Source: CBDEUK01 sp965250225
GTDB taxonomy: Bacteria; Pseudomonadota; Gammaproteobacteria; Eutrophobiales; Eutrophobiaceae
DNA length: 64,000 nucleotides
Assembly: GCA_965250225.1 (NCBI GenBank)
Contig: CBDFNQ010000023.1
Span: 1-64,000 of the forward strand
Direction: 5' to 3'
A program made the position numbers and the translations under genes. Below, piece by piece: positions 53,715-62,974 of the stretch. How positions within the stretch are numbered: position 1 is the stretch's first letter; the number at the start of each line of letters is the position of its first letter. The notes under the pieces were generated by a model. It was given only the letters and a program-made list of their open reading frames with translations, did not search any database and was not told the DNA's origin.

Positions 53715-54800
53715 ATGGGTTTTAAATGTGGCATTGTTGGGTTACCAAATGTGGGAAAATCTACATTATTTAATGCCTTAACCAGTTCCGGGATTGACGC
53801 AGAAAATTATCCTTTCTGTACCATCGAGCCCAATGTTGGCATTGTCCCTATGCCCGATCCACGTCTGGAAGCCATTACTGAGATAGCTCAATCAAAACAA
53901 ACGATTCCAACAACCATGGAATTTGTTGATATTGCAGGTCTGGTTGCAGGCGCATCAAAAGGCGAGGGTCTTGGAAACAAGTTTCTTGCCCATATCCGTG
54001 AGACGCATGCTATTGCGCAAGTAGTACGTTGTTTCGATGATGACAATGTTATCCATGTTTCAGGTCGTGTTGATCCACTTGAAGACATTGATGTGATCAA
54101 TACAGAACTCTGTCTGGCTGATCAGGAAACCATTGATAAAGCCTTGCAAAAACAGGTAAAGCTCACGCGCAGTGGTGATAAAGATGCCATAAAACAGCAA
54201 CAACAATTCGAAGCGATTGCTGAGCATCTCGATAAAGGTTTGCCGGTTCGAACTATGGAGCTGGATGAAGAGAATGCACTGGATAGCTTGCAGTTACTAA
54301 CCAGCAAACCAACCCTGTACATTGCCAATGTCGAAGAAGAAGGGATAGCAAATAATCCCTGGTTGGAGAAATTACGCCTGCTGGCAGAAAAGGAAGGCAG
54401 CGAAGTGATCCCTGTTTGTGCCGCGATCGAATCAGAAATTGCTGAACTGGAAGAGGCTGAAAAAATAGAATTTTTACAGGATCTGGGTCTGGAAGAACCA
54501 GGACTGAATCGTATCATTCGTGCAGGTTATGAATTGCTTGGTCTGCAAACTTATTTTACCGCCGGACCAAAAGAGGCTCGAGCCTGGACCATTCCACAGA
54601 ACTGCACAGCACCGAAGGCAGCTTCAGCTATTCATACTGATTTTGAACGGGGTTTCATCCGCGCTGAAGTCACATCGTATGACGATTATATTCAATACAA
54701 CGGTGAACTGGGCGCCAAAGAAGCCGGTAAATGGCGTTCAGAAGGGAAGGATTATTTGGTTCAAGACGGAGACGTTATGTTGTTCCGGTTTAATGTTTAG
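53715..54800 (+). CDS. ychF: Redox-regulated Obg-like ATPase YchF
   Basis: YchF is a ribosome-associated Obg-family P-loop ATPase. The 361-residue protein has the P-loop GLPNVGKSTLFNAL near residue 8, the switch sequence DIAGLVAGASKGEGLGNKFL near 74, a coiled helical insertion in the middle, and a C-terminal TGS domain (LQTYFTAGPKEARAWTIPQN, KDYLVQDGDVMLFRFNV). The ATG follows GAAGGATAATCTCT. A MITE-like element begins two bases after its stop. Confidence 0.96.
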   Translation: MGFKCGIVGLPNVGKSTLFNALTSSGIDAENYPFCTIEPNVGIVPMPDPRLEAITEIAQSKQTIPTTMEFVDIAGLVAGASKGEGLGNKFLAHIRETHAIAQVVRCFDDDNVIHVSGRVDPLEDIDVINTELCLADQETIDKALQKQVKLTRSGDKDAIKQQQQFEAIAEHLDKGLPVRTMELDEENALDSLQLLTSKPTLYIANVEEEGIANNPWLEKLRLLAEKEGSEVIPVCAAIESEIAELEEAEKIEFLQDLGLEEPGLNRIIRAGYELLGLQTYFTAGPKEARAWTIPQNCTAPKAASAIHTDFERGFIRAEVTSYDDYIQYNGELGAKEAGKWRSEGKDYLVQDGDVMLFRFNV

Positions 54801-54802
54801 TA

Positions 54803-55037
54803 GAGACCTTTGCACGCTTCATCTTTCCCGCCATAGCTTCGTTAAAAATAACCTAAAAGTGCTCATTTACTGCGTGTAAACTCCGCTTTTTAGAACATTT
54901 TCACCTCGCTAGGACAAAAAATATGACCGCCATGGAAGGCGGGAATGCAACGGGATTGTCTGGACGACCCCAAGGATGGGGGAGGTAGAGCGACGCCTGG
55001 AGCCAAAGCCGAACAATCCTTGCCCAGCAAATGTCTC
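54803..55037. mobile_element. 235-bp MITE-like element directly after ychF
   Basis: The left end GAGACCTTTGC and the right end GCAAATGTCTC are inverted repeats (10 of 11). The ends are bordered by TA on both sides, suggesting a TA target duplication. The interior has small internal hairpins (CCGCC...GGCGG) and no ORF. The ends resemble those of IS5-type elements but no transposase was found. It truncates the DUF1524 remnant to its right. Confidence 0.65.
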
Positions 55038-55062
55038 TAAGCATTAATACCTATAAAAATAA

Positions 55063-55395
55063 CTGACCGATAACTATTCAATTCCATCATCGCGTTCAAT
55101 AGAACATATTCTTCCCCAAAATGTAGTTGCAAATGGATGGATGGGATTATTTGGAGATGGAGACGAAGCTAATCGACAGTGCCATCGTTTAGGTAATTTA
55201 ATGATCTTGCCGCCAGAAATAAACTCTAAATGTAGTAATTTACCATTTGCTAGAAAAAAGAAGATCTATATGGAATGCACACATCTTAGGATGGTTAGAG
55301 AAGTTGAACAGCATGATTGTTGGAATCGAGAAACCTTAAATGAACGTGAATTAAAGATACTTGAATGGGCGGAAAAAAACTGGAAAATCGAGTGA
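55063..55395 (+). pseudogene. 5'-truncated DUF1524 (HNH-type) nuclease fragment
   Basis: The open frame carries the DUF1524 core: SRSIEHILPQNVV, then HRLGNLMILPPEINSKCSNL and PFARKKKIY, ending EWAEKNWKIE. The conserved IEHILPQN is the HNH-like catalytic part. Complete proteins of this kind begin with a DUF262 (ParB/Srx-like) domain and act in GmrSD-like defence nucleases. Here about 80% of the protein is missing and the open frame begins close to the MITE-like element. An ATG-initiated 84-residue reading starts at 55141 and would lack IEHILPQN. Confidence 0.8.
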
Positions 55396-55551
55396 TATTT
55401 ATATAGATGAAAAGAGTAGCGATTGAGGGCTAGAATAGATCGTTCACGTGCATCCATTTACTTTATTCTTTAGTCTTCTGTTTTTGTAAATCAGGTAATA
55501 TTTTTTAAGTTTTTCCTAGTGTGTATGAAACATTCACATTAAAATACTTTC

Positions 55552-56190
55552 ATGAATGATCAACAGCTAAGAGAAGCTATTATTGAGACCGTCTTGAGCT
55601 TTCAGGAAAGAAGTCTCAGTGTTGGTACATCGGGCAATGCCAGTGTACGTAATAAAGAGGGGTTTTTAATCACTCCTACGGGAATTGCCTATAATGATCT
55701 GACTGCCGATCAGATCGTTGCTATGACTCTCTCAGGTGATGTGATCAAGGGTGATTGTAAACCGTCCAGTGAATGGCATTTCCATCTTGGCATTTATCAG
55801 GCACGGCCGGAGGTGAATGCGATTGTTCATGTGCATTCGCCCTATGCGACGGGTTTGGCCTGTAACCAAAAGTCTATTCCTGCCTTTCATTATATGATTG
55901 CCAGAGCCGGTGGTAATTCTATTCAATGTGCAGAGTACGCGACCTTTGGTAGCGAAGCATTATCCAGTAATGCGGTTGCAGCGCTTGAAGATCGTATGGC
56001 CTGTTTATTAGCCAATCACGGTCAAATTTCTCTGGGTGAAAATTTAATACAGGCTTTATCTATGGCTGAGGAGGTTGAGGAATTAGCAAAGCAATATTGT
56101 CTGGCCCTGCAATTCGGCGAACCAATTTTGCTTGATGATGTAGAGATGAAAATTAATCTGGAAAAATTTAAAACTTACGGCAAGCAGTAA
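55552..56190 (+). CDS. Class II aldolase/adducin family protein
   Basis: A 212-residue zinc-dependent aldolase-fold protein similar to L-fuculose-phosphate aldolase. GTSGNASVRNKEGFLITPTG near residue 24 binds substrate phosphate. The zinc ligands are in AIVHVHSPYATG near 95 (two His) and ANHGQI near 154. The general acid/base region is EWHFHLGIYQARPE. Substrate unknown. It is convergent with the GGDEF-cupin gene, which ends two bases away. No sugar kinase or isomerase is adjacent. Confidence 0.88.
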   Translation: MNDQQLREAIIETVLSFQERSLSVGTSGNASVRNKEGFLITPTGIAYNDLTADQIVAMTLSGDVIKGDCKPSSEWHFHLGIYQARPEVNAIVHVHSPYATGLACNQKSIPAFHYMIARAGGNSIQCAEYATFGSEALSSNAVAALEDRMACLLANHGQISLGENLIQALSMAEEVEELAKQYCLALQFGEPILLDDVEMKINLEKFKTYGKQ

Positions 56191-56192
56191 TA

Positions 56193-57806
56193 TTAGTGTA
56201 ATGTATCCAGAATGAGTTCCGAATGTTCTGCTTCAAGACAGACGACTGGTTTTCTACCCACGACTTCCGCACTTGAAACGTGTCCTTTAGGAATAAACAA
56301 ACAATCTCCGGGTGTTAATATCGTTGATTCACCTTCCAGCGTTACGCGTAATTTACCCTGTAGAACAGCATGGATAAGTTCTTGAGTCGCGCGTTTGTCT
56401 TTGAGGTATGTGCCCGGTTCATAGTGACATTGTTCAGCGCTATAACCCCAGACGGCGAGTTTATGTATTAGTGCATCTTCGGTCAGGCTGCCCTCAATTG
56501 CTGGATCCCAGTGTTCAAGTCTTAAGTTGTTCAAGCTGCGATAAGAAATGACTTTGTTACCACCCTGGAAGCTGGCCTCATAGACAGCACTGGCGGCTCG
56601 TTCGGTGAGACTGTTGGAGTTGGTATCATTGCCCGGTATCATCGAAGCACAGCCCACACTGACACTCAGTGTTGAGTGTATACTATGTCCATCGTGTGGG
56701 ATCTGCAGGTTGGTAACACTCTCGTTTATCAGAAAAGCGTGTTTGCTTGCACCTCTGGTATCTGCCTCAGGTAATAGGATCACAAATTGATCTTCACTGA
56801 TGCGTGCACAGACATCACCTGGTCGCTTCGCTGTTTGTTGAAAAATTCTGCTGATTTCTTTTAAGTGTGCCACACGTGTCCCATTCGCTATTGTTTTTTT
56901 ATAGTCTTGATAATCATCAATGGTGATATGTAAGGCTGAGATTGGTAATTCGAGCCTTCTCATTCGATCCCATTCCCGTTTAAGAATATTTTTATAATTC
57001 GCTGCCCGGATTAATCCTGTTTCATTATCATATGGGTTAACATCTGCCAGAGTACTGGCTAATGTCTCTGCTTTGTTTTGTACAGAATTCAATTCAACGT
57101 TAGCGGAATTTAATTCTTCTTCTAATTCATGTTGTTTCACATCATTGGTTTTTACAGCAACTCTGTATTGTTCGATTTCACGTTTTGCATTTGCGTATAG
57201 TGTGTATAGATGATCGCGTTCATTTCTCTCGACGCTGGTTCTTTGTACCAGTCTGTGGATACGAAATGAAACAAATAATAAACTGGTTGTTAACAACAGA
57301 CAGCAGGCAACTACCAATAGACTTTCTTCCGGGTATTGTATAACTGAAAAACCAAGTGTCGGTACAACAATCGCAATCAGAAAAGTGATGGTGAATTTTG
57401 GATTTCCATAGAAATTACCCACACAACTTATTGCTCGAATAGCACAAAAAACAATCGCCATAATCGTGCTACTGCTATCGATACCATACTGCATCAGGTT
57501 ACTGGTCATCAGATAGGACCAACCGAGTCCATTGAGGAACATCCCAATGACTAATAGGCTGTGGGCAAACCAATGAATGCCGTTGTCTTTTTTGAAAGTG
57601 ATACAAATCGTAGCGGTGAGATAACGTAGAGCGTAAAGCAGAAACATCCCGGCACACCAATACCACACCAGCGGGTCGGAATAATAATAACCAAATATCA
57701 GGCAATAGATACTGACCAGGATGAAACCAGAAAATACCTCAAGGATATTCTGGTGCAATAAGGCCGCCATGGGCGCTTCGGTAGAGAGTTCAGGATTTGG
57801 GCTCAT
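56193..57806 (-). CDS. Membrane protein with degenerate GGDEF domain and C-terminal cupin
   Basis: A 537-residue protein: six hydrophobic helices (residues 18-195), a coiled coil (200-255, with VKQHELEEELNSANVELNS), a GGDEF-fold domain (260-425) and a cupin-like C-terminus (about 465-537) with LTPGDCLFIPKGH. The active-site loop is ISEDQF where GGDEF is expected, so diguanylate cyclase activity is unlikely; ILLPEAD after it and ALHITIDDYQ before it retain the fold. The cupin end may bind a small ligand or metal. The ATG at 57806 has an inverted repeat where a ribosome site should be; ATG 57770 is possible. It is a paralogue of the next gene upstream. Confidence 0.85.
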   Translation of the reverse strand: MSPNPELSTEAPMAALLHQNILEVFSGFILVSIYCLIFGYYYSDPLVWYWCAGMFLLYALRYLTATICITFKKDNGIHWFAHSLLVIGMFLNGLGWSYLMTSNLMQYGIDSSSTIMAIVFCAIRAISCVGNFYGNPKFTITFLIAIVVPTLGFSVIQYPEESLLVVACCLLLTTSLLFVSFRIHRLVQRTSVERNERDHLYTLYANAKREIEQYRVAVKTNDVKQHELEEELNSANVELNSVQNKAETLASTLADVNPYDNETGLIRAANYKNILKREWDRMRRLELPISALHITIDDYQDYKKTIANGTRVAHLKEISRIFQQTAKRPGDVCARISEDQFVILLPEADTRGASKHAFLINESVTNLQIPHDGHSIHSTLSVSVGCASMIPGNDTNSNSLTERAASAVYEASFQGGNKVISYRSLNNLRLEHWDPAIEGSLTEDALIHKLAVWGYSAEQCHYEPGTYLKDKRATQELIHAVLQGKLRVTLEGESTILTPGDCLFIPKGHVSSAEVVGRKPVVCLEAEHSELILDTLH

Positions 57807-57830
57807 GCATTTTAATATCGTTAAAATGCA
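57806..57830 (-). promoter_or_regulatory. Perfect 10-bp inverted repeat at the start of the GGDEF-cupin gene
   Basis: TGCATTTTAA and TTAAAATGCA are separated by TATCG. The repeat ends on the A of the ATG at 57806 and takes the place of the ribosome site. It could be an RNA hairpin masking translation or an operator for a dimeric regulator. Confidence 0.65.
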
Positions 57831-57902
57831 GGCAAACTTTAGTAGATTCTTCTATTTCTACTCGTATTTTGAGTAATTCAGGCTGATTTCTGGATGAAAA
57901 GG

Positions 57903-59450
57903 CTAATGATTACCCTCATAGCAGATGACCGGTTCAGTTCCGATCACTTCGCTGAGAATATTTAACGATTTAGGGATGACCAGACAATCTCCTGGACGTA
58001 GCTTGACTGCATCACCATCAATCGTCAGCAGAAAGGTACCTGCCAGAATACCTGTTGCAAAATCTGTGTGGGTTCGACGATCTTTGATTTGTCCACCAGG
58101 CAGATAGGTCTTTGTTTCAGTGTCATATCCCAGCGTAGTCAGTTTATGTTTTAACTTGTCTGCTGAGACGGCCCCAAGTTTACCAACATCCCAATGTTCA
58201 AGTTTTATTTCCGGATGACTGACATAATGTACTACCCGGTTTCCTCCCTGAAATTTTGCTTCATATAGTGCAGAATCCGCACGTTTTAAAAACTCACCCT
58301 CAGTGAGCAATTCATTCGGAATAACTGTTGCGATACCAAGACTGACGGTTAGGATTGGATTTGGGGAATTTTTAACGTGCGGTATTTGTAAATCTTCAAC
58401 CTGTTTACAGATGGAATTAGCCAGTTCAATACTGTCTTCAAGATCGGTTTCAGGTAACAGTAACGCAAGCTGCTGATTCTTTAATTTTGCAAATACATCG
58501 CCAGGGCGACGACAGGTGCTTTTAATAATTTTCACTATACGTTTAAGGGTCATGAGACAGGTCTTTTTGTCGCGCATTTCCTCGTATTTATCGTAGTCAT
58601 CCAGTAGTAAATAAATAAGTGTGATCGGCAGATTTAGTCGAGCCATTCTGGCCCATTCTCGTTGCAGAATATTTTTATGTTTGACTTCGGTTAATAGCCC
58701 TGATTCCAGATCAAACGGATTGATCTGGTTCAGTGTAATAGACAAGGCGTCAGCCTTATTTTGGCTGCTTTCCAGATCCAGATTAGCCATCTTCAAGGCA
58801 GCTTGTAATTCCTGGATTTTAGCTTCGGCGACGGAATGTTTTCTCTGGAGTTGCTCATTGTTTTGTTTGAGGGCGGCTTCATTTGTCGTGTCTGGTATTT
58901 TGATATTGCTGGTACTTGCTATTTTTGAAAAGCGAATACTGGCTACTACCAGACAGACCGTCCAGAGAAGAATGCAGCTGATCGTCAACAGATCCGGATC
59001 GGTTTCCCTGAGAACACTGTTCAGAATTGGGGCAAATAAGGACGCGGTTACAAATGTCAGTACCAAATCCAATTTGCCAAGATATAGCATGAAAACAATA
59101 AATGATAAAAATCCGGCAGCAACTAGCGCATATGAATTGAATGTTCCGCTGCCAGTATGAAAAGGCTCATTGATGATCAGGCTTGCCCAGGCGAGTCCAC
59201 AGATCAACAGACCGACATTTAGTAAAAAACGGATGCTTTTAGAGCTCTTTGTATTTGGCTTCCGCTTGCTCAGGTAATCGCATAGACCATAACGTACTGC
59301 ATAAATTGTTGTTACCAATAAAAGCCATGTCTGCACCTGGCTTTTTTCCATTTGAAACCAGATCAGCGCTGCAGTCAGGATACTGACCGTAATGCCTATG
59401 CCAATCTCTGCTTTTGTTTGCTTGATAATAGTTTGTGGAAGATTACTCAA
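57903..59450 (-). CDS. Paralogous degenerate GGDEF-cupin membrane protein
   Basis: A 515-residue protein with the same architecture as the gene 97 bases downstream: about six membrane helices (residues 15-190), a coiled coil (200-250, KHSVAEAKIQELQAALKM), a GGDEF-fold domain and a cupin end (LRPGDCLVIPKS). The active-site loop is LKNQQL, with no GGDEF residue left, more eroded than in the paralogue. Elements around it (LIYLLLDDYDKYE; ALLLPETD; GIATV) retain the fold, so a binding or scaffold role is more likely than synthesis of c-di-GMP. The start is TTG 59450 with AGGT eight bases upstream; the next Met lies behind the first helix. Confidence 0.85.
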   Translation of the reverse strand: MSNLPQTIIKQTKAEIGIGITVSILTAALIWFQMEKSQVQTWLLLVTTIYAVRYGLCDYLSKRKPNTKSSKSIRFLLNVGLLICGLAWASLIINEPFHTGSGTFNSYALVAAGFLSFIVFMLYLGKLDLVLTFVTASLFAPILNSVLRETDPDLLTISCILLWTVCLVVASIRFSKIASTSNIKIPDTTNEAALKQNNEQLQRKHSVAEAKIQELQAALKMANLDLESSQNKADALSITLNQINPFDLESGLLTEVKHKNILQREWARMARLNLPITLIYLLLDDYDKYEEMRDKKTCLMTLKRIVKIIKSTCRRPGDVFAKLKNQQLALLLPETDLEDSIELANSICKQVEDLQIPHVKNSPNPILTVSLGIATVIPNELLTEGEFLKRADSALYEAKFQGGNRVVHYVSHPEIKLEHWDVGKLGAVSADKLKHKLTTLGYDTETKTYLPGGQIKDRRTHTDFATGILAGTFLLTIDGDAVKLRPGDCLVIPKSLNILSEVIGTEPVICYEGNH

Positions 59451-59584
59451 AGTGGATTACCTGATTACAGTTCTTATATAATTCTATACTCCAACATTAG
59501 CTTTATAGCAACTAAAAAATACATTAATTATAATAGTTTGCAGCTAATTTTGAAACTTAATCCGAGAAGTTTAGTTTTGATTTT

Positions 59585-60451
59585 TTACTGCTCAAAGTGA
59601 TAAGCAAGCAATTTGTCGTTCATCATCATGGGTAATAAAACCATTGACTTAGATGCGATCCACTCGTGATCGGCCATGCCCTGTTCAAGTTGTAAGAGTA
59701 ATTTTGCATTACTCGATTGATCGACCTGAAATAATTTACCCACCATCCAGTCGGTAACGAGATAGTTGTCCTGGATAGCTTCAACGCCATCCAGGTTGCC
59801 GATTGGGCTTCCATCGCCAATGCTGGTGATTGTCTTATCATGATAGGAAACGGCCTTCATATGTCCCGCTACATCAGTCGCAAAACCTTCGGTCATCACT
59901 CCCCATGTGGCCACAATCAAACGATCAGATTCAGCCAGTAAGCCATTCGGTGAATTTAATTGCGCATCTTCGAGCCATTTGGTGAGTACTCCTTCGTGCA
60001 GACAGTAGATCGTATTCGTCAACATATCGGAAACATATACTTTGCCTTCCATGGTGGTTGTGACATCGTTAAGAAATTTGGCATCTTCGGCAACATAGCG
60101 CTGGCTGATAGAACCTGATTCAATATCGATTTCTATTAGACTATCGATATCCGTTACATAGAGCTTGCCAGAATGAAGTGCCAGGCCTTTGGGTGCGTTC
60201 ATGTCTTCTACCCATTTTAGTTCTAACATTTCACCATCAGGGGATACTCTGGAAATAAAACCGTTATTATCTTTTTCCAGTGCGGAACCGTTTATGTTGG
60301 AAACATACAACACATTATTTGTTTCGTCGTAAAGAACAGATTCAGGCGTTGAAAAACCGTCTAGTTCCCAGACTTTATTGATGCCTGTTTCAGCAGTGCA
60401 GGCCTGTATCAGAGACAGTAGAACGATAGTTATGAGTGGATTTCTAAGCAT
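59585..60451 (-). CDS. Beta-propeller (SMP-30/NHL-like) lipoprotein
   Basis: A 288-residue protein with a lipoprotein signal (ITIVLLSLIQAC, Cys at 18). Repeats with the pattern LYVSNINGSA, KLYVTDIDSLIEID, VYVSDMLTNTIYCL and NYLVTDWMVGKLFQVD suggest a six-bladed propeller as in SMP-30/gluconolactonase or NHL proteins. PNGLLAESDRLIVATWG near 165 is typical of the group, whose enzymes bind one calcium or zinc. No substrate can be assigned. It follows trpC at a distance of 70 bases and may not belong to the trp operon. Confidence 0.8.
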   Translation of the reverse strand: MLRNPLITIVLLSLIQACTAETGINKVWELDGFSTPESVLYDETNNVLYVSNINGSALEKDNNGFISRVSPDGEMLELKWVEDMNAPKGLALHSGKLYVTDIDSLIEIDIESGSISQRYVAEDAKFLNDVTTTMEGKVYVSDMLTNTIYCLHEGVLTKWLEDAQLNSPNGLLAESDRLIVATWGVMTEGFATDVAGHMKAVSYHDKTITSIGDGSPIGNLDGVEAIQDNYLVTDWMVGKLFQVDQSSNAKLLLQLEQGMADHEWIASKSMVLLPMMMNDKLLAYHFEQ

Positions 60452-60521
60452 GGTTATATATCCTTAAAGTTAAACACAGTAGTTATTTTCGAAAATAGAA
60501 AATACTAAATATTAGAGTTGT

Positions 60522-61323
60522 TTACAGTTCAAACAGCTCTTTTAGTTTCTCCCCGGGGTCGGGTGCGGCCATGAAGGCTTCACCAACTAAAAAACACATT
60601 CACATCGTTCTTACGCATCAATTGCACATCATCCTGAGTGTGTATGCCACTTTCAGTGACTACCGTACGGTCATGAAAAACATCGGTTAATAATCCAAGT
60701 GTTGTATCAAGCGACGTTTCAAATGTGCTTAGGTTTCGGTTATTAATGCCAATCATGGGTGTGCGCAGCATGAGCCCACGTTCCAGTTCTTCACGGTTAT
60801 GAACCTCCACCAGGATATCCAGACCGATTTCATTGGCAGCACCAACCAGATCCTGCATTTGCATATCACTCAATGCTGCAACGATGATCAGAATACAATC
60901 TGCACCAATGACCCTGGATTCATAGATTTGATAGGGATCGATCATAAAATCTTTGCGTAACACAGGTAGTTCACAGGCTGCTCTTGCCTGTTGTAAATAA
61001 TCATCACTACCCTGAAAAAATTTACTGTCTGTTAACACCGATAAACAACTGGCGCCAGCATCTGCGTAGGATCTGGCTATTTCGTCTGCTTTAAAATCGT
61101 GCCGAATAACGCCTTTGCTCGGAGATGCTTTTTTGATCTCGGCAATAATGGCTGCCTGGCCAGCAGCGATGGTTCGGGAGATGTTGTTAAAAAAACCGCG
61201 TTGTGGTGCCAGGTCATTGGCTTCTGCCTGTAGTTCAAGCAATGATCGTTTGCGTCGCCGATAATCAAGTTCTTCAGCTTTTACATCGAGAATTTTTTTT
61301 AGGATATCGGGTGTGTCTTGCAT
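60522..61323 (-). pseudogene. trpC: Indole-3-glycerol phosphate synthase, frameshifted near its end
   Basis: TrpC closes the indole ring in tryptophan synthesis. From ATG 61323 the frame reads MQDTPDILKKILDVKAEELD, IIAEIKKASPSKGVIR, VLRKDFMIDPYQIYESR, IGINNRNLSTFETSL and ESGIHTQDD, all conserved. The predicted end NVFFSW is abnormal. Removing one T from the T6 run (plus-strand A6 at 60589-60594) gives NVFLVGEAFMAAPDPGEKLK to a stop at 60522, the expected C-terminus with the phosphate-binding VGEAFM loop. Corrected length is about 266 residues. Tryptophan prototrophy needs the intact form, so the extra base is probably an error or a very recent mutation. Confidence 0.9.
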
Positions 61324-61336
61324 AAATAATTTTCTA

Positions 61337-62353
61337 TTAAAATATTTTGCTGATATCGGCAAGCGCAGTAAATTTTTCTTTGGCGCCACCGTTGGCAATG
61401 ACTTCTTTTGCCTTGTCAATTCCTGCTGTTAGATTATGGCAAATGCCAGCAGTGTAAATAGCCGCCCCCGCATTCAGACAGACAATATCCAGTGCTGGGC
61501 CTGCTGTATTTTCAAGAACGGTATGGAAGGTCTTTAAGCTGTCATCAATACCATTTACAGCAATTTCAGCAATATCAATACAAGCGAAACCAAATTGTTC
61601 GGGTGTGATTTCATAACGCAGTATTGTGTCGTCTTTTAATTCTGCGACCTGGGTAGCTGCAGAGAGGCTGATTTCGTCCAGACCGTCGTCCGAGTGGACG
61701 ATCATGACGTGTTGACTGCCTAGCTGCTTCAGTACACTGGCGATGGGTTCTAACCATTGTTCGGCAAAGATCCCCATTAATTGGTTGGGTGCTGAGGCGG
61801 GGTTGGTAAGCGGACCCAGTAGGTTAAACAGAGTCCGGGTGCCCAGTTCTTTTCTTGCTCCGATAGCATGTTTCATAGCACTGTGATGCATGGGTGCGAA
61901 CATAAAACCGATGCCGATTGTATCGATACATTGTCGTATCTGATCTGGATTCATATCCAGTTTGATACCAGCGGCTTCCAGTACATCGGCACTACCGGAT
62001 TTGCTGGATACTGAGCGGTTACCATGCTTGGCCACTTTTGCGCCGGCCGCCGCAACGACGAATGCAGAGGTGGTTGATATGTTAAAGGTATTCGCACCAT
62101 CACCACCCGTTCCACAAGTGTCGATCAGATTATTGGTATCAACATCGACTTTGCTGGAGAGTTCACGCATGACATTTGCTGCCGAGGAAATCTCATCGAC
62201 GGTTTCTCCCTTCATGCGCAGTGCGATCAAAAAGCCAGCAATCTGGGCATCGGTACATTGACCCGTCATGATAGCTCGCATAACATCGGTCATATCATCT
62301 GATGTCAGATCTTCATTTGCGAGTAACGCATTGAGTGCCTGTTGAATGTCCAT
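61337..62353 (-). CDS. trpD: Anthranilate phosphoribosyltransferase
   Basis: TrpD joins PRPP to anthranilate. The 338-residue protein has the PRPP-binding TCGTGGDGANTFNISTTSAF near residue 80, KHGNRSVSSKSGSADVLEA near 106 and GPLTNPASAPNQLMGIF near 180. Gene order is trpE-trpG-trpD-trpC on the minus strand, with 13 bases to trpC. Confidence 0.97.
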   Translation of the reverse strand: MDIQQALNALLANEDLTSDDMTDVMRAIMTGQCTDAQIAGFLIALRMKGETVDEISSAANVMRELSSKVDVDTNNLIDTCGTGGDGANTFNISTTSAFVVAAAGAKVAKHGNRSVSSKSGSADVLEAAGIKLDMNPDQIRQCIDTIGIGFMFAPMHHSAMKHAIGARKELGTRTLFNLLGPLTNPASAPNQLMGIFAEQWLEPIASVLKQLGSQHVMIVHSDDGLDEISLSAATQVAELKDDTILRYEITPEQFGFACIDIAEIAVNGIDDSLKTFHTVLENTAGPALDIVCLNAGAAIYTAGICHNLTAGIDKAKEVIANGGAKEKFTALADISKIF

Positions 62354-62375
62354 TGATAAATATTGTGGTGAGTAG

Positions 62376-62960
62376 TTATATTTCCTGGATCAGGAAATTG
62401 TTCAGTAAGTCATAACCATATGAGGTCAGGATTGATTCAGGATGAAATTGTACGCCGGATATAGGGTACTCTTTATGACGGATACCCATGATTTCATCCA
62501 CTTTACCATCAGCTGTCTTGGTCCAGGCAGTGATTTCGAGGCAATCCGGCAGGCTTTCTTTTTCAATCACCAATGAATGATAACGTGTAGCCGTGAACGG
62601 GTTTGGAAATCCAATGAACACATTCTCGCTTTCATGATAAATATCCGATGTTTTGCCATGCATGATCTGCTGTGCATGAATGATTTTGCCACCAAATACC
62701 TGTCCGATGCTCTGGTGCCCGAGACAGACGCCAAGGATGGGGAGCTTGTCTTTGAAATGGGAGATGACTTCCATGGAGACACCTGCTTCATTGGGTGTGC
62801 AAGGTCCAGGTGAAATGACAATCTGATTTGGGGCAAGTGATTCGATCCCGGCAATATCGATCTGGTCATTGCGGATGACTTCTACGTCTTGTCCTAATTC
62901 ACCAAAATATTGCACCAGGTTATAGGTGAAGGAATCGTAATTGTCGATCATCAATAGCAT
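62376..62960 (-). CDS. trpG: Anthranilate synthase component II (glutamine amidotransferase)
   Basis: TrpG supplies ammonia from glutamine to TrpE. The 194-residue class I amidotransferase has SPGPCTPNEAG near 50, the nucleophile Cys in GVCLGHQSIGQVFGG near 79, and the His-Glu of VQFHPESILT near 170. It may also serve PabB (folate). It lies 14 bases after trpE. Confidence 0.97.
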   Translation of the reverse strand: MLLMIDNYDSFTYNLVQYFGELGQDVEVIRNDQIDIAGIESLAPNQIVISPGPCTPNEAGVSMEVISHFKDKLPILGVCLGHQSIGQVFGGKIIHAQQIMHGKTSDIYHESENVFIGFPNPFTATRYHSLVIEKESLPDCLEITAWTKTADGKVDEIMGIRHKEYPISGVQFHPESILTSYGYDLLNNFLIQEI

Positions 62961-62974
62961 GATTATCTGTCGCT

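Noticed and set aside
55063..55395. An active defence nuclease
   Set aside because: Only the last fifth of a DUF262-DUF1524-type protein remains, with no start codon before the catalytic motif.
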